A stretch of DNA of 11,493 nt from an uncultured Prevotella sp. Lineage in GTDB: Bacteria; Bacteroidota; Bacteroidia; Bacteroidales; Bacteroidaceae. The stretch covers positions 1-11,493 of the forward strand of contig CAKQDG010000075.1 of NCBI GenBank assembly GCA_934219025.1. Direction: 5' to 3'. This document shows, piece after piece, positions 1 through 7,036 of this stretch (its first letter is position 1; each line of letters opens with the position of its first letter). The notes under the pieces are model-generated. The model searched no databases. It saw only the letters and a program-made list of their open reading frames with translations, and was not told the origin of the DNA. The position numbers were made by a program, and so were the translations under genes.

Positions 1-597
1 TCGCCTACCATTGAAACTGTCGACGAGGGCACGAGCACCCCGGCTATAGGCACCACCCAGTCCGTGGACATTTCTCCTGAATACATCTCTTCCCGATTGA
101 AGACTAAAGGAAAACTCCTTTCCTTTACCGTTCATCGGGGTGCTCTTGCCAAGACGTTCTACGTCATTGACAAGCTACCGAACATCATCCTTTCCGTTTA
201 CAACGAGTTTATGCAATACGAATACATCTTCCTGTATTGCACCACAAAGCGCATCACCAATTTTGAGCGTTCCACGGTTGTCTGCGATGGCGAGACTTCC
301 TTTTACGACGACACCACGGATTCTGAATTCGAGGTTGAAACGTCAATGCTGCAATATGATGATGCCGTCCGCATCTCCACTCTTCTTCTTTCCCATTTCG
401 TTTCTCTCGTCACGGACATCACCGAGGATTATTTCCTCCCCATCATCATCACCGACCTCACCTCTGAAATCTCCGATGCCGACAACGCCACCAACTCCAT
501 CAAATTCAAGTACAAGTTCACCGACAACATCTTACCAACTAACATCTCATCCCCGGCTAACGTCTTCACCGCCCAATACACCCCACCTTTCGATTAA
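1..597 (+). CDS. Unrecognised protein, 5' end outside the window
   Basis: The reading frame is open from the first base, so the gene almost certainly begins before the window; a GTG at 64 is the first candidate start inside it and would give 177 residues. It ends with TAA at 595-597. I do not recognise the family. The visible protein is soluble-looking, with no signal peptide or membrane segment, rich in Asp, Thr and Ser, and has a hydrophobic, beta-rich central part. Codon use strongly favours C-ending codons (ATC, ACC, TCC), as in the gene that starts at 11210 and unlike the Abi_2 gene next door. Together with the small gene at 694 and the portal-like gene at 11210 I infer that it belongs to a phage-derived block. 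The coding call is firm; the role is unknown. Confidence 0.75.
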   Translation, partial: SPTIETVDEGTSTPAIGTTQSVDISPEYISSRLKTKGKLLSFTVHRGALAKTFYVIDKLPNIILSVYNEFMQYEYIFLYCTTKRITNFERSTVVCDGETSFYDDTTDSEFEVETSMLQYDDAVRISTLLLSHFVSLVTDITEDYFLPIIITDLTSEISDADNATNSIKFKYKFTDNILPTNISSPANVFTAQYTPPFD

Positions 598-615
598 CCA
601 TCACCGCCCCCCATT

Positions 616-695
616 TTTCAATTTTTCCATCTTTCAATCTTTCCATTTTCCAACGTTTTTCAATCTTTCCATTTTTAAATTTTTCAATCTTCCAT
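616..695 (+). repeat. T-rich imperfect repeats, unit TTTCAATCTTTCCAT
   Basis: Four copies of a 15-base unit fill the gap between two + strand genes: 616-630 (one mismatch), 632-646 (exact), 658-672 (exact) and 682-695 (one T missing). The two exact copies extend to an identical 18 bases, 632-649 and 658-675. The last copy runs into the ATG of the next gene. The strand is almost purely pyrimidine plus AA dinucleotides. No function can be read from it; it may be an unstructured leader that favours initiation without a Shine-Dalgarno site, or a slippage-prone spacer. Confidence 0.7.
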
Positions 696-924
696 GCGTA
701 GCATTCACATCACCACCCTAAGAAAAATCCTCTCCTCCCCCGAACCCGTCGACATCCGTCTCTGGACAAAGAGCGGCGAGATTCAACTCTGGCGCCGTTG
801 CATCTCCCTAAAATACGACTTCTACAAAGGCACAAGACGAATGAAGCTGCTGGACTCTAATCAAATCCGGCAGCTTCGCGATGTGTGTATCTTTGAGGTG
901 AATGGTGTGGAGGTGTATATGTAA
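694..924 (+). CDS. Small unrecognised protein, 76 residues
   Basis: ATG at 694, TAA at 922-924. The protein is basic and rich in Arg and Lys, without signal peptide or membrane segment. Its sequence has alternating hydrophobic residues around Trp24 and Trp33, as in a small beta-strand fold, and a stretch near residues 45-57 (KGTRRMKLLDSNQ) that looks conserved-domain-like rather than random. It follows the gene ending at 597 by 96 bases, in the same direction and with similar C-rich codon use in its first half, so the two may be co-transcribed. I do not recognise a family. It probably belongs to the same phage-derived block as the flanking genes rather than to the defence cargo that starts about 30 bases downstream. 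Confidence 0.65.
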   Translation: MRSIHITTLRKILSSPEPVDIRLWTKSGEIQLWRRCISLKYDFYKGTRRMKLLDSNQIRQLRDVCIFEVNGVEVYM

Positions 925-957
925 TTTTCCAAGAAATAGCAAATTTCTATAGAAATA

Positions 958-989
958 TTTGGTAGATTACAAAGTTATTCGTAAATTTG
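958..989 (+). promoter_or_regulatory. Bacteroidetes-type promoter for the RNA and Abi_2 gene
   Basis: The sequence shows TTTG at 958-961, a 20-base spacer, and TAAATTTG at 982-989, an exact match to the known Bacteroides -33 (TTTG) and -7 (TAnnTTTG) elements. Transcription should begin near 994-997, only a few bases before the first stem of the RNA described next. The leader to the ATG at 1060 would be about 65 bases. Confidence 0.7.
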
Positions 990-994
990 CAGCA

Positions 995-1050
995 ACAGAT
1001 TCCGCCACGCTTCCCATTAGAACAGCGAACCAGGGCGGAACTTCGTTTTT
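995..1050 (+). ncRNA. Structured RNA upstream of the Abi_2 gene (abiF-RNA-like candidate)
   Basis: A perfect 7-bp stem, TTCCGCC (1000-1006) with GGCGGAA (1034-1040), encloses a second 4-bp stem, CGCT (1008-1011) with AGCG (1024-1027), with a 12-base loop and an asymmetric purine-rich internal bulge at 1028-1033. A run of five T follows at 1046-1050. The promoter at 958-989 would start the transcript just before the first stem. Established knowledge: a conserved structured RNA class (the abiF motif) lies upstream of abiF-type genes and has been proposed as an RNA antitoxin. Position, size and GC-rich stem fit that idea here, but I cannot test the match to the published covariance model. It could instead be only a leader hairpin or attenuator. 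The transcript ends are estimated. Confidence 0.5.
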
Positions 1051-1059
1051 ATATACGTT

Positions 1060-1953
1060 ATGGATTATACCAAGCAACCGCTCGAATACAATCAAATAAT
1101 ACAGCAACTCAAAAGTCGTGGACTTCTATTCCATGATGAAACTACAGCTGAAAAGGAACTGAAAATTATAAGTTATTTCCGCATCGCCAACTACCTCCGT
1201 TCTTTTGAGGTTGTTGGTAGTAATCATGTCTTTCTACCTAATAGCTATTTTGAGGACGCTTTGCAGATTTATTATTTCGACAAAAAACTACGGGCGCTTA
1301 TTTTCACAGCTATACAGAGTATTGAAATAGCATTACGTTCCAAAATCATACACAATGTAGGATTGAAACATGGTGCATTTTGGTTTGCTGATGAGAAGTT
1401 TAGCATCAACCATGCCTTATTCCATGATAACCTTTCTCAAATTAAGAAAGAACTAAAACGTTCCAAGGAAGACTTCATACAAGAGCATTTTGACAAATAT
1501 GATAATCCCGATGTACCACCTGTTTGGAAGACGTTGGAAGTTACTTCTTTTGGTGTTCTGTCTAAATTATTCTACAACCTTAATGATATAAAGGTAAAGA
1601 AGGTCATTGCCCGTGAATTCAATCTTCCTCAACATTTATGTTTGGAAAGTTGGATAAGAAGTATTGTGGTTCTCCGCAACTGTCTCGCTCATCATGCTCG
1701 TGTATGGAACAGACGTTTTTCGCAAAAACCGTCTATTACCTATAATCTAAGGGGAAAATGGATTGACACAAGTAAGGTACGCACAGCTAAACTATATGCA
1801 TTACTTTGCTGCTTGGCTTACTTACAAGACAATATCCACCCAAATAATGATTTTAAGGAGAATCTAAAGTCTCTCTTAGCTCAAAATCCGAATATCAGTT
1901 TACATGCTATGGGATTTCCTGACAACTGGCAGGATGAGCCCTTGTGGAGATAA
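1060..1953 (+). CDS. Abi_2 family (AbiD/AbiF-like) HEPN abortive-infection protein
   Basis: The 297-residue length and full domain match the Abi_2 family. The N-terminus has the family's start pattern: a QLKSRGL segment at 16-22, then an ISYFRIANYLRSF segment at 37-49. The catalytic signature of HEPN ribonucleases, R-x4-H, is seen at R206-H211 within LRNCLAHHARVW. A second R-x4-H is at R93-H98. Members of this family are abortive-infection effectors; HEPN enzymes cut RNA, so the likely role is cytoplasmic RNA cleavage that stops phage growth at the host's expense. No protein antitoxin gene is next to it, but a structured RNA with its own promoter lies just upstream. No Shine-Dalgarno site precedes the ATG, normal for this phylum. 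The gene is AT-rich (21 GC in 60 bases at 1261-1320) compared with the R-M genes, suggesting separate acquisition. The family call is firm; the triggering signal is unknown. Confidence 0.9.
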   Translation: MDYTKQPLEYNQIIQQLKSRGLLFHDETTAEKELKIISYFRIANYLRSFEVVGSNHVFLPNSYFEDALQIYYFDKKLRALIFTAIQSIEIALRSKIIHNVGLKHGAFWFADEKFSINHALFHDNLSQIKKELKRSKEDFIQEHFDKYDNPDVPPVWKTLEVTSFGVLSKLFYNLNDIKVKKVIAREFNLPQHLCLESWIRSIVVLRNCLAHHARVWNRRFSQKPSITYNLRGKWIDTSKVRTAKLYALLCCLAYLQDNIHPNNDFKENLKSLLAQNPNISLHAMGFPDNWQDEPLWR

Positions 1954-1966
1954 AGGAATTTATATG

Positions 1967-2026
1967 AATTAGGCTATCTGTATCACTAATTTAAAAAGCG
2001 AAACAGATAGCCTAATTTTTTATTTT
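1967..2026. terminator. Inverted-repeat terminator between converging units
   Basis: AATTAGGCTATCTG at 1967-1980 is perfectly complementary to CAGATAGCCTAATT at 2004-2017, a 14-bp stem with a 23-base loop. T-rich sequence follows on the + strand, so it should terminate the Abi_2 transcript well. It also lies just past the stop codon of res (2020-2022) and can serve the minus-strand operon, although the T tail on that side is weaker. Confidence 0.85.
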
Positions 2027-5000
2027 ACAATATCCATCAGTGTCTCAAAACTGTCTACCTTTCCATACTTCACATTCGAGGTGGAAATCTGCTCAAAGAG
2101 TTTCTCTGCACAACTTATCTTGCTCTTCTCTATATCGCGCAAGTCCATGCTCGACATGGAGCCCTTTGTCTCTGCCACGAAATAGATGTGTTTCACCTCG
2201 CCCTCCTGGAACGCTATCGCCCAGTCGGGCGAATAGTTGCCCACAGGCGTCGGTATGTGGAATCCCTTGGGCAACTTCGCATACACCGCCACTTCCTTTG
2301 CCGTGTCTATTTGTCCCACGAACTCGCGTTCTCCCTCGCTGTCGGTAAACACATAGTCCACGATACTTTTCTTGCCTTCAAACGCTCGGTCGATGGTGCC
2401 GTGCTTCTCCTGCGTAAAAATGTCGCTGTCGAACTTGCCCTCTATTCTGTTGTAGCTTATGTGCTCAACGATGATAGTGGCTTTCTGCTCCATTATCAGG
2501 CGCGTGGTCTTGCGGATAAACTCCTCAGGGTTGGCCTTGAACATGTCAAACTTCGACGGGCGTATCTTCGAGAGTATCGTCGCTACGGTCTTGCGGGTCA
2601 AGCGTGTGGCGCGGCTTATCTTGCCCAGCAGGTCGTAGCGCACCGTGCTCACGATGTCCGTCCGCAGTTTCTCTGTGGCTGTCTCCTGCTGGCGCATCAT
2701 GTCGCCATGCTTCATGTCGTCGAGTGATGTAGTGTCCTTCTGCTCGCCTCGTGTCACCACATAGCTGAGCTGCGTCACCGAGAGTTCGCGGTCGATTGCC
2801 GCCACCGCCTTTTCAATGAGTTCCTCGCTATCGAAGCTTACGGTATAGGCATACTTGTGGTTGATGCGTCGCCATAGCTCCTGAAACTCCTTCTTCATGA
2901 AGTTGCCGTTGAGTTTGTTCTCCGGCGTTGTCGCTTTGCTGCCGTCGTCAATCATGTTCTTCAGCACGCTCGGGTCGTAGATGCTCTGCACTAGTGTCAT
3001 CACGGCATTGGTCATGGGCTGCAACTCGTCGTCCAATGGCAGAAGGCTTTCTTCAGCACATGCCTTGCGGAATGTTGTGGTCGCTTCGCCGTCCTTGGTG
3101 ATATAGCCCTTCATGCGCAACTGGAAATAGATGTCTTGCGCATCGCTCGCCGTGAGGGTGTGTTTCGTTCCATCGTCGAGGGCTACTATCTTGCCGGTGA
3201 AGAAGTCCACGTCTGCCTTTGTCGGGCGGTCGTAGAGGTCTTGGCGGATGTCGCGCTGCAGGTCGGCCACGAAGGTGGCGTATCCCTCGCTGGCTATCAC
3301 GGTCAGTCGGTTCACCTTATGCACTTCCTCGGGCAGGGCGTCGCTGTCCTGCCGCACGCCGTGGCTGTCAACGCAGAGTCGCAGACCACGGCCCACTTCC
3401 TGGCGTTTCTGCGCCACGCTGTTCGACTGGCGCAGCGAACATATCTGGAACACGTTGGGGTTGTCCCATCCCTCGCGCAGGGCTGAGTGGGAGAAGATGA
3501 AGCGCACTGGTTCGTCGAGACTCAGCAGCCGCTCCTTGTTTTTCAGTATGAGGTCGTAGGCCGACGTGTCGTCGCTCTGGTCGCTGCCGCGCTTCGTGGC
3601 GCTGTTTATGGCGTGGCCTTTCTTGTCGATGGAGAAGTAGCCGGCATGTGTGGCGTGGGCTGATATGCTTCCAAGGTAGGACATATAGTCGGGGGCGAAC
3701 ATATTCTGGTTGTTGTTAAGCTCCGCCATATACTCCTGCTCAAATATCTCACCGTAGCGTCCCAGCAGTTGGTTGCCGTCCTCGTCGTACTGGCGGTAGT
3801 TGGCCACCTCGTCGATGAAGAAGAGCGACAGGCACTTGATGCCGCGCTTGAAGAGGGCTGCCTCCTTGCGGAAGTGTGCCTTGATGGTCTCGCGTATCTG
3901 TATGCATGCCTTGTGGTCGGCGGTGATGTTGCCCTGGATGTCCTTCACGCCGAGCGTCACGCCGTTGCCGAAGACGGCCCTGCCGCGCACAGGGTCGATT
4001 TCGGTGAGCACATAGCCATGGTATTGCTCCATCTCGCCCGAGAGGTAATAGAGGTCGTCGCCTTCGCCCAAGTTCTTGTACATGCGCTTGATGTTGCCGC
4101 CCTTGCTCTGGCAGTCTATCTCCAGGCGCACCCTAGGAGCCTCGTTTTTCGACAGAAGCACACTGTCGAAATAGATGTAGCTCTCGGTGCCTTTGAGGTT
4201 GCGAAGCTCAAAGCCAACCACTTCTATCTTCTTCACCAACTTCTGGTTGTAGGCGTCCAGCGCATCGAGCACATACACGGGGTTGTGGGTCTCACGGTGG
4301 GTGGCAGAGTAGTTGAGCGTGAAGAGCGGGTTGAAGCGTGCCAAGGCTGTCTGCGTGGCTGCACCGCCCATCTTCTGCGGTTCGTCCAATATGATAATGG
4401 GGCGGTTGGCTGCTATCACGTCGATGGGGCGGCGTGAGCCGAACTCGTCGCGCTTGTCGTAGATGATGCGGGCATACTTGTTCTTGGCTCCCTCCTTCAT
4501 CGAGGTGTTGAACGCCTGGGTGTTGATTATCATCACGGAGATGTCGGCACTCTGCGAGTAGGCGTCTATCTGGTTGAGGTTGTCGCTGTTGTAGACAAAG
4601 TAGCGCGCCTTCTTGCCATACTGCTCCATGAAGTGGTCCTGCGTGATGTCGAAACTCTTCTTCACACCTTCGCGGATGGCGATGCTCGGCACCACTACTA
4701 TGAACTTGGTCCAGCCGTAGCGTTTGTTCAGCTCAAACATGGTCTTGATGTAGACGTAGGTCTTGCCCGTTCCGGTCTCCATCTCCACGTCGAGCTGGCA
4801 GGCACCGAGGCGTTTTGTCACCTCGCTGCTGAGGTGGATGTTGTTCTGCGTCTGTATCTGGTGGATGTTCTTCAGCAGCTCTTCCTCCGAGAGTTGCACC
4901 TCGCCGTTGCGGTAGCCGGTTTCAAACTCGCTGAAGCCGATGCCCTTCTGCTCGATGCGCCGTCCGTTGCTGACGACATACACCTTTCCCTGGTCGAGCT

Positions 5001-5100
5001 TATACTCCAGGAGGCCCTGGTTGGGCTGGCCGTTGAAAATGTCGACGGTGCTGTCCACGGCATCGGTCTGATATTGCTGTATCTTGAATTGCAGTTTCAT
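2020..5100 (-). CDS. res: Type III restriction endonuclease subunit Res
   Basis: Res is the ATP-driven translocase and nuclease that, with Mod, cuts unmodified DNA. From the chosen start (MKLQFKIQQYQTDAV) it has 1026 residues, normal for Res. Superfamily 2 helicase motifs appear in order: Walker A METGTGKT (107-114), motif II DEPQ (239-242), SAT (265-267), REGWDNPNVF (542-551) and the arginine-finger motif QEVGRGLR (567-574). A PD-(D/E)xK nuclease site is at the C-terminus: PD at 958-959, then E977-T-K979 in a VAETKG strand. All key residues are present, so it looks active. The frame stays open upstream to 5208, but that extension lies inside mod and reads as low-quality sequence. The start at 5100 leaves a 4-base gap after the mod stop, as expected for an operon. 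Base composition is high in GC (40 of 60 at 3301-3360). Confidence 0.93.
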   Translation of the reverse strand: MKLQFKIQQYQTDAVDSTVDIFNGQPNQGLLEYKLDQGKVYVVSNGRRIEQKGIGFSEFETGYRNGEVQLSEEELLKNIHQIQTQNNIHLSSEVTKRLGACQLDVEMETGTGKTYVYIKTMFELNKRYGWTKFIVVVPSIAIREGVKKSFDITQDHFMEQYGKKARYFVYNSDNLNQIDAYSQSADISVMIINTQAFNTSMKEGAKNKYARIIYDKRDEFGSRRPIDVIAANRPIIILDEPQKMGGAATQTALARFNPLFTLNYSATHRETHNPVYVLDALDAYNQKLVKKIEVVGFELRNLKGTESYIYFDSVLLSKNEAPRVRLEIDCQSKGGNIKRMYKNLGEGDDLYYLSGEMEQYHGYVLTEIDPVRGRAVFGNGVTLGVKDIQGNITADHKACIQIRETIKAHFRKEAALFKRGIKCLSLFFIDEVANYRQYDEDGNQLLGRYGEIFEQEYMAELNNNQNMFAPDYMSYLGSISAHATHAGYFSIDKKGHAINSATKRGSDQSDDTSAYDLILKNKERLLSLDEPVRFIFSHSALREGWDNPNVFQICSLRQSNSVAQKRQEVGRGLRLCVDSHGVRQDSDALPEEVHKVNRLTVIASEGYATFVADLQRDIRQDLYDRPTKADVDFFTGKIVALDDGTKHTLTASDAQDIYFQLRMKGYITKDGEATTTFRKACAEESLLPLDDELQPMTNAVMTLVQSIYDPSVLKNMIDDGSKATTPENKLNGNFMKKEFQELWRRINHKYAYTVSFDSEELIEKAVAAIDRELSVTQLSYVVTRGEQKDTTSLDDMKHGDMMRQQETATEKLRTDIVSTVRYDLLGKISRATRLTRKTVATILSKIRPSKFDMFKANPEEFIRKTTRLIMEQKATIIVEHISYNRIEGKFDSDIFTQEKHGTIDRAFEGKKSIVDYVFTDSEGEREFVGQIDTAKEVAVYAKLPKGFHIPTPVGNYSPDWAIAFQEGEVKHIYFVAETKGSMSSMDLRDIEKSKISCAEKLFEQISTSNVKYGKVDSFETLMDIVK

Positions 5101-5104
5101 AGGC

Positions 5105-6955
5105 TTACAGTATTTTTGTCGTGGTGTTTGGGGCGTAGGTCTTGAATATCTGCTCGAAGTTGGTGGCAGTAGCGTCGTCTGCCATACCGGTGTCGCGCAG
5201 CACGGCATACATGGGTTGCATCTTGGCTATGGCTGTAACCACCTCGTCGGTCACTTCGCGGTCGAAGCATGCCACGAGGTAGCCGTCTGCCACACAGTAT
5301 ATTGTCTTGCCGTCCACCACGCGCTCTTCTATCTTGCTGTCGAGGGTTGCGCCAAGCTCCAGCATCACCTGGAACAGGAGGTCTTCGCCCGTGCGGTCGT
5401 CCTTCACGTTGTCTACCAACGAGAACAGGTCGCGCTGCTCTGTGTCCTTCGGCGAATAATACACATCCTTCATGTTGCTGCTGTCGAGCTTCAACACACG
5501 GAACCCGGTGTCGAGGTGCTGCGTGGTGAGGGGATTGTCAGCCTTTATCTTCTTGCCGGCACGACGGATGCGCTCCTTGCCGATTTCGCAGATGGTCTTG
5601 TAGCCAGCTTTGTAGGCTTCGCTCTTCTCATCGGTCTGTTCGGGGAGTTGAACCATGATGAATTTGCGGTTGCCGCCGTCTTCGGCGTTGAGCTGCATAA
5701 CGGCGTGGGCGGTGGTGGCGGAGCCGGAGAAGAAGTCGAGGATGAGGGAGTCCTTGGCTAAATCACGATTAATAAGGTATATTAGCAATTCTACAGGTTT
5801 TGAATAGTCGAATGGTATACTTAATGATTTGAGAAGTTTTGCTGCTTGTGTACTTGAATACTCATCAATTATTCCCATCGGTCGTTGGGTGCGTTCAATA
5901 ATGTTGCCATCATTATCACATTTCATATACTGTTTTGTATAAATGATCCAAACATTATTAGCATCTTTCTTCATCTCTATGAAGCCTAATGCCTTATTTT
6001 TTTCAAACTTTTCTTTTGACCATCTCCAACATGCTTTTTTTCCACCATTATTTTGTAAAGGCGTAACGTAGGACCCGTCCGGACATAATATTTCATAATC
6101 CAATGAAGCTGAATATTGAATTGACCCCATACCTAATTTTTGCAAATAATATGGTCCACGTTCATTGACATACTCATCTACCCCTTTATATCTGTCTTGA
6201 TTCGATATTTGTACTCCTTTAATTTCAACTTTTTCTATATCTTTGGAGAAACAAAGAATATGTTCATTCTTAATTCTAAACAGTTTGGAATCTGAACTTC
6301 CTCCACCTTCTTTATTTGCCCATATTAAATCAGCAATGAAATTTGATTCTCCAAAAATTTCATCACAAATTTTTCTAAGGTTATCAACTTCTTTATCATT
6401 TATCGAAATAAAAATCACGCCATCCTCAGTCAGCAAGTCCCTTGCCACCTTCAGTCGTGGGTAAATCATGTTCAGCCAATCGGTGTGGAAGCGTCCATTG
6501 CTCTCGGTGTTCGTCACCATGCGGTTGCCCTGCTCGTCAAACTGTCCGGAGTTGGCGAGATAGTCGGCTGACGACTGGGCGAAGTCGTCCTCATAAACAA
6601 AGTCGTTGCCGGTGTTGTAAGGCGGGTCGATATAAATCATCTTCACCTTATGGAGATAAGTCTCCTTAAGGCATTTCAGCACATCGAGGTTGTCGCCCTC
6701 GATATACAGGTTCTGTGTCGTGTCGAAATCCACGCTCTCCTCACGGCAAGGGCGCAGCGTGGCGTTGATGGGCGCATTGGCGGCAAGGACGGCCTTGCGC
6801 TTGTCGGGCCATGTGAACTGGTAGCGCTCCTCGTTGCCTTCAACAATCTCGGAAGACAGCAGTTGGCGCAGCTTGTCAAAGTCGATAGCCCGTTTTATTT
6901 TACTTTTTCCATCGGGGGGGTATTCTGCGAATCCTCCACAACCTCGGTGATGCAC
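5105..6955 (-). CDS. mod: Type III DNA methyltransferase Mod, body frame (N-terminus out of frame)
   Basis: This is the DNA-recognising and adenine-methylating subunit of the type III system. The frame gives 616 residues from an ATG at 6955. The catalytic motif DPPY is at 110-113 (in IDPPYNTGNDF) and the S-adenosylmethionine site FFSGSATTAH at 408-417; this order, catalytic motif first, is the beta class typical of Mod. Residues about 180-398 between them are the target recognition part. The first 14 residues of this frame (MHHRGCGGFAEYPP) do not look like a Mod start. The expected N-terminus (MDKLKMQTIDGVQDN) is encoded from 7029 in another frame and is cut off by the seven-C run at 6914-6920. 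Joined by one extra C, the protein would have 641 residues. As read, the enzyme may be made from 6955, lacking about 35 conserved residues, or not made at all. Its stop lies 4 bases before res. Confidence 0.88.
   Translation of the reverse strand: MHHRGCGGFAEYPPDGKSKIKRAIDFDKLRQLLSSEIVEGNEERYQFTWPDKRKAVLAANAPINATLRPCREESVDFDTTQNLYIEGDNLDVLKCLKETYLHKVKMIYIDPPYNTGNDFVYEDDFAQSSADYLANSGQFDEQGNRMVTNTESNGRFHTDWLNMIYPRLKVARDLLTEDGVIFISINDKEVDNLRKICDEIFGESNFIADLIWANKEGGGSSDSKLFRIKNEHILCFSKDIEKVEIKGVQISNQDRYKGVDEYVNERGPYYLQKLGMGSIQYSASLDYEILCPDGSYVTPLQNNGGKKACWRWSKEKFEKNKALGFIEMKKDANNVWIIYTKQYMKCDNDGNIIERTQRPMGIIDEYSSTQAAKLLKSLSIPFDYSKPVELLIYLINRDLAKDSLILDFFSGSATTAHAVMQLNAEDGGNRKFIMVQLPEQTDEKSEAYKAGYKTICEIGKERIRRAGKKIKADNPLTTQHLDTGFRVLKLDSSNMKDVYYSPKDTEQRDLFSLVDNVKDDRTGEDLLFQVMLELGATLDSKIEERVVDGKTIYCVADGYLVACFDREVTDEVVTAIAKMQPMYAVLRDTGMADDATATNFEQIFKTYAPNTTTKIL
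5760..6420 (-). other. AT-rich target-recognition segment of mod
   Basis: Within mod, codons about 180-398 are strongly AT-rich (17 GC in 60 bases at 6181-6240), while the sequence on each side is GC-rich (36 of 60 at 6481-6540). The change is abrupt near 5760 and 6420. The segment falls between the catalytic DPPY region and the FFSGSATTAH motif, where type III Mod proteins carry the DNA target recognition domain. The likely reading is a domain exchange that gave the enzyme a new specificity while its catalytic frame stayed. Confidence 0.65.
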
Positions 6956-7029
6956 TCCGGGAACAACTCGGCAATCTTTGCGATATTGTCCTGCACCCCG
7001 TCAATGGTTTGCATTTTCAATTTGTCCAT
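6895..7029 (-). pseudogene. mod: N-terminal fragment of mod, split off by a frameshift
   Basis: ATG at 7029 follows the stop of the DUF4391 gene by 7 bases, the natural spacing for the next operon gene. It encodes 44 residues: MDKLKMQTIDGVQDN, then AKIAELFPECITEVVEDSQN, then PPMEKVK and TAA at 6897-6895. The KMQT...NIAKIAELFP...TEV pattern is the usual beginning of type III Mod proteins. At the run of seven C (minus strand) the frame leaves the one used by the rest of mod; with eight C it would continue PPDGKSKIKRAIDFDKL into the body. It is therefore the true start of mod, not a separate gene. Confidence 0.8.
6914..6920 (-). repeat. Homopolymer C7 (G7 on + strand) in the 5' part of mod
   Basis: Seven consecutive G on the + strand, ending 35 codons downstream of the mod start, lie exactly where the two halves of mod change frame. 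Mononucleotide runs of this kind near the 5' end of mod genes are the known basis of phase-variable type III systems (phasevarions) in several pathogens. A tract of seven is short for such a switch, so a fixed mutation or a sequencing or assembly error stays possible. Confidence 0.7.
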
Positions 7030-7036
7030 TATGTTT

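Noticed and set aside
140..721. 193-codon open frame on the + strand
   Set aside because: Overlaps the gene ending at 597 in another frame, is extremely rich in Ser, Pro and Phe, and runs through the T-rich repeat; a shadow.
932..948. Hairpin AGAAAT / ATTTCT after the 76-residue gene
   Set aside because: Only 6 bp, AT-rich and without a T tail, so not a convincing terminator.
1000..1050. Ordinary intrinsic terminator for the upstream genes
   Set aside because: The stem is followed by five other bases before the T run, a promoter lies just before it, and the Abi_2 start is 20 bases away, so a leader or separate RNA is the better reading; partial termination remains possible.
3769..4437. 222-codon open frame on the + strand opposite res
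   Set aside because: Antisense shadow of a GC-rich gene; its His/Val/Ala/Leu-rich composition is typical of reversed coding sequence, and Res opposite it has all family motifs. The same holds for 4633-5145 and 5084-5761.
5101..5208. 36-residue N-terminal extension of Res
   Set aside because: It lies inside the 3' end of mod in another frame and reads as Pro/Thr/Ser-rich filler; Res proteins begin like MKLQFKIQQYQTDAV at 5100.
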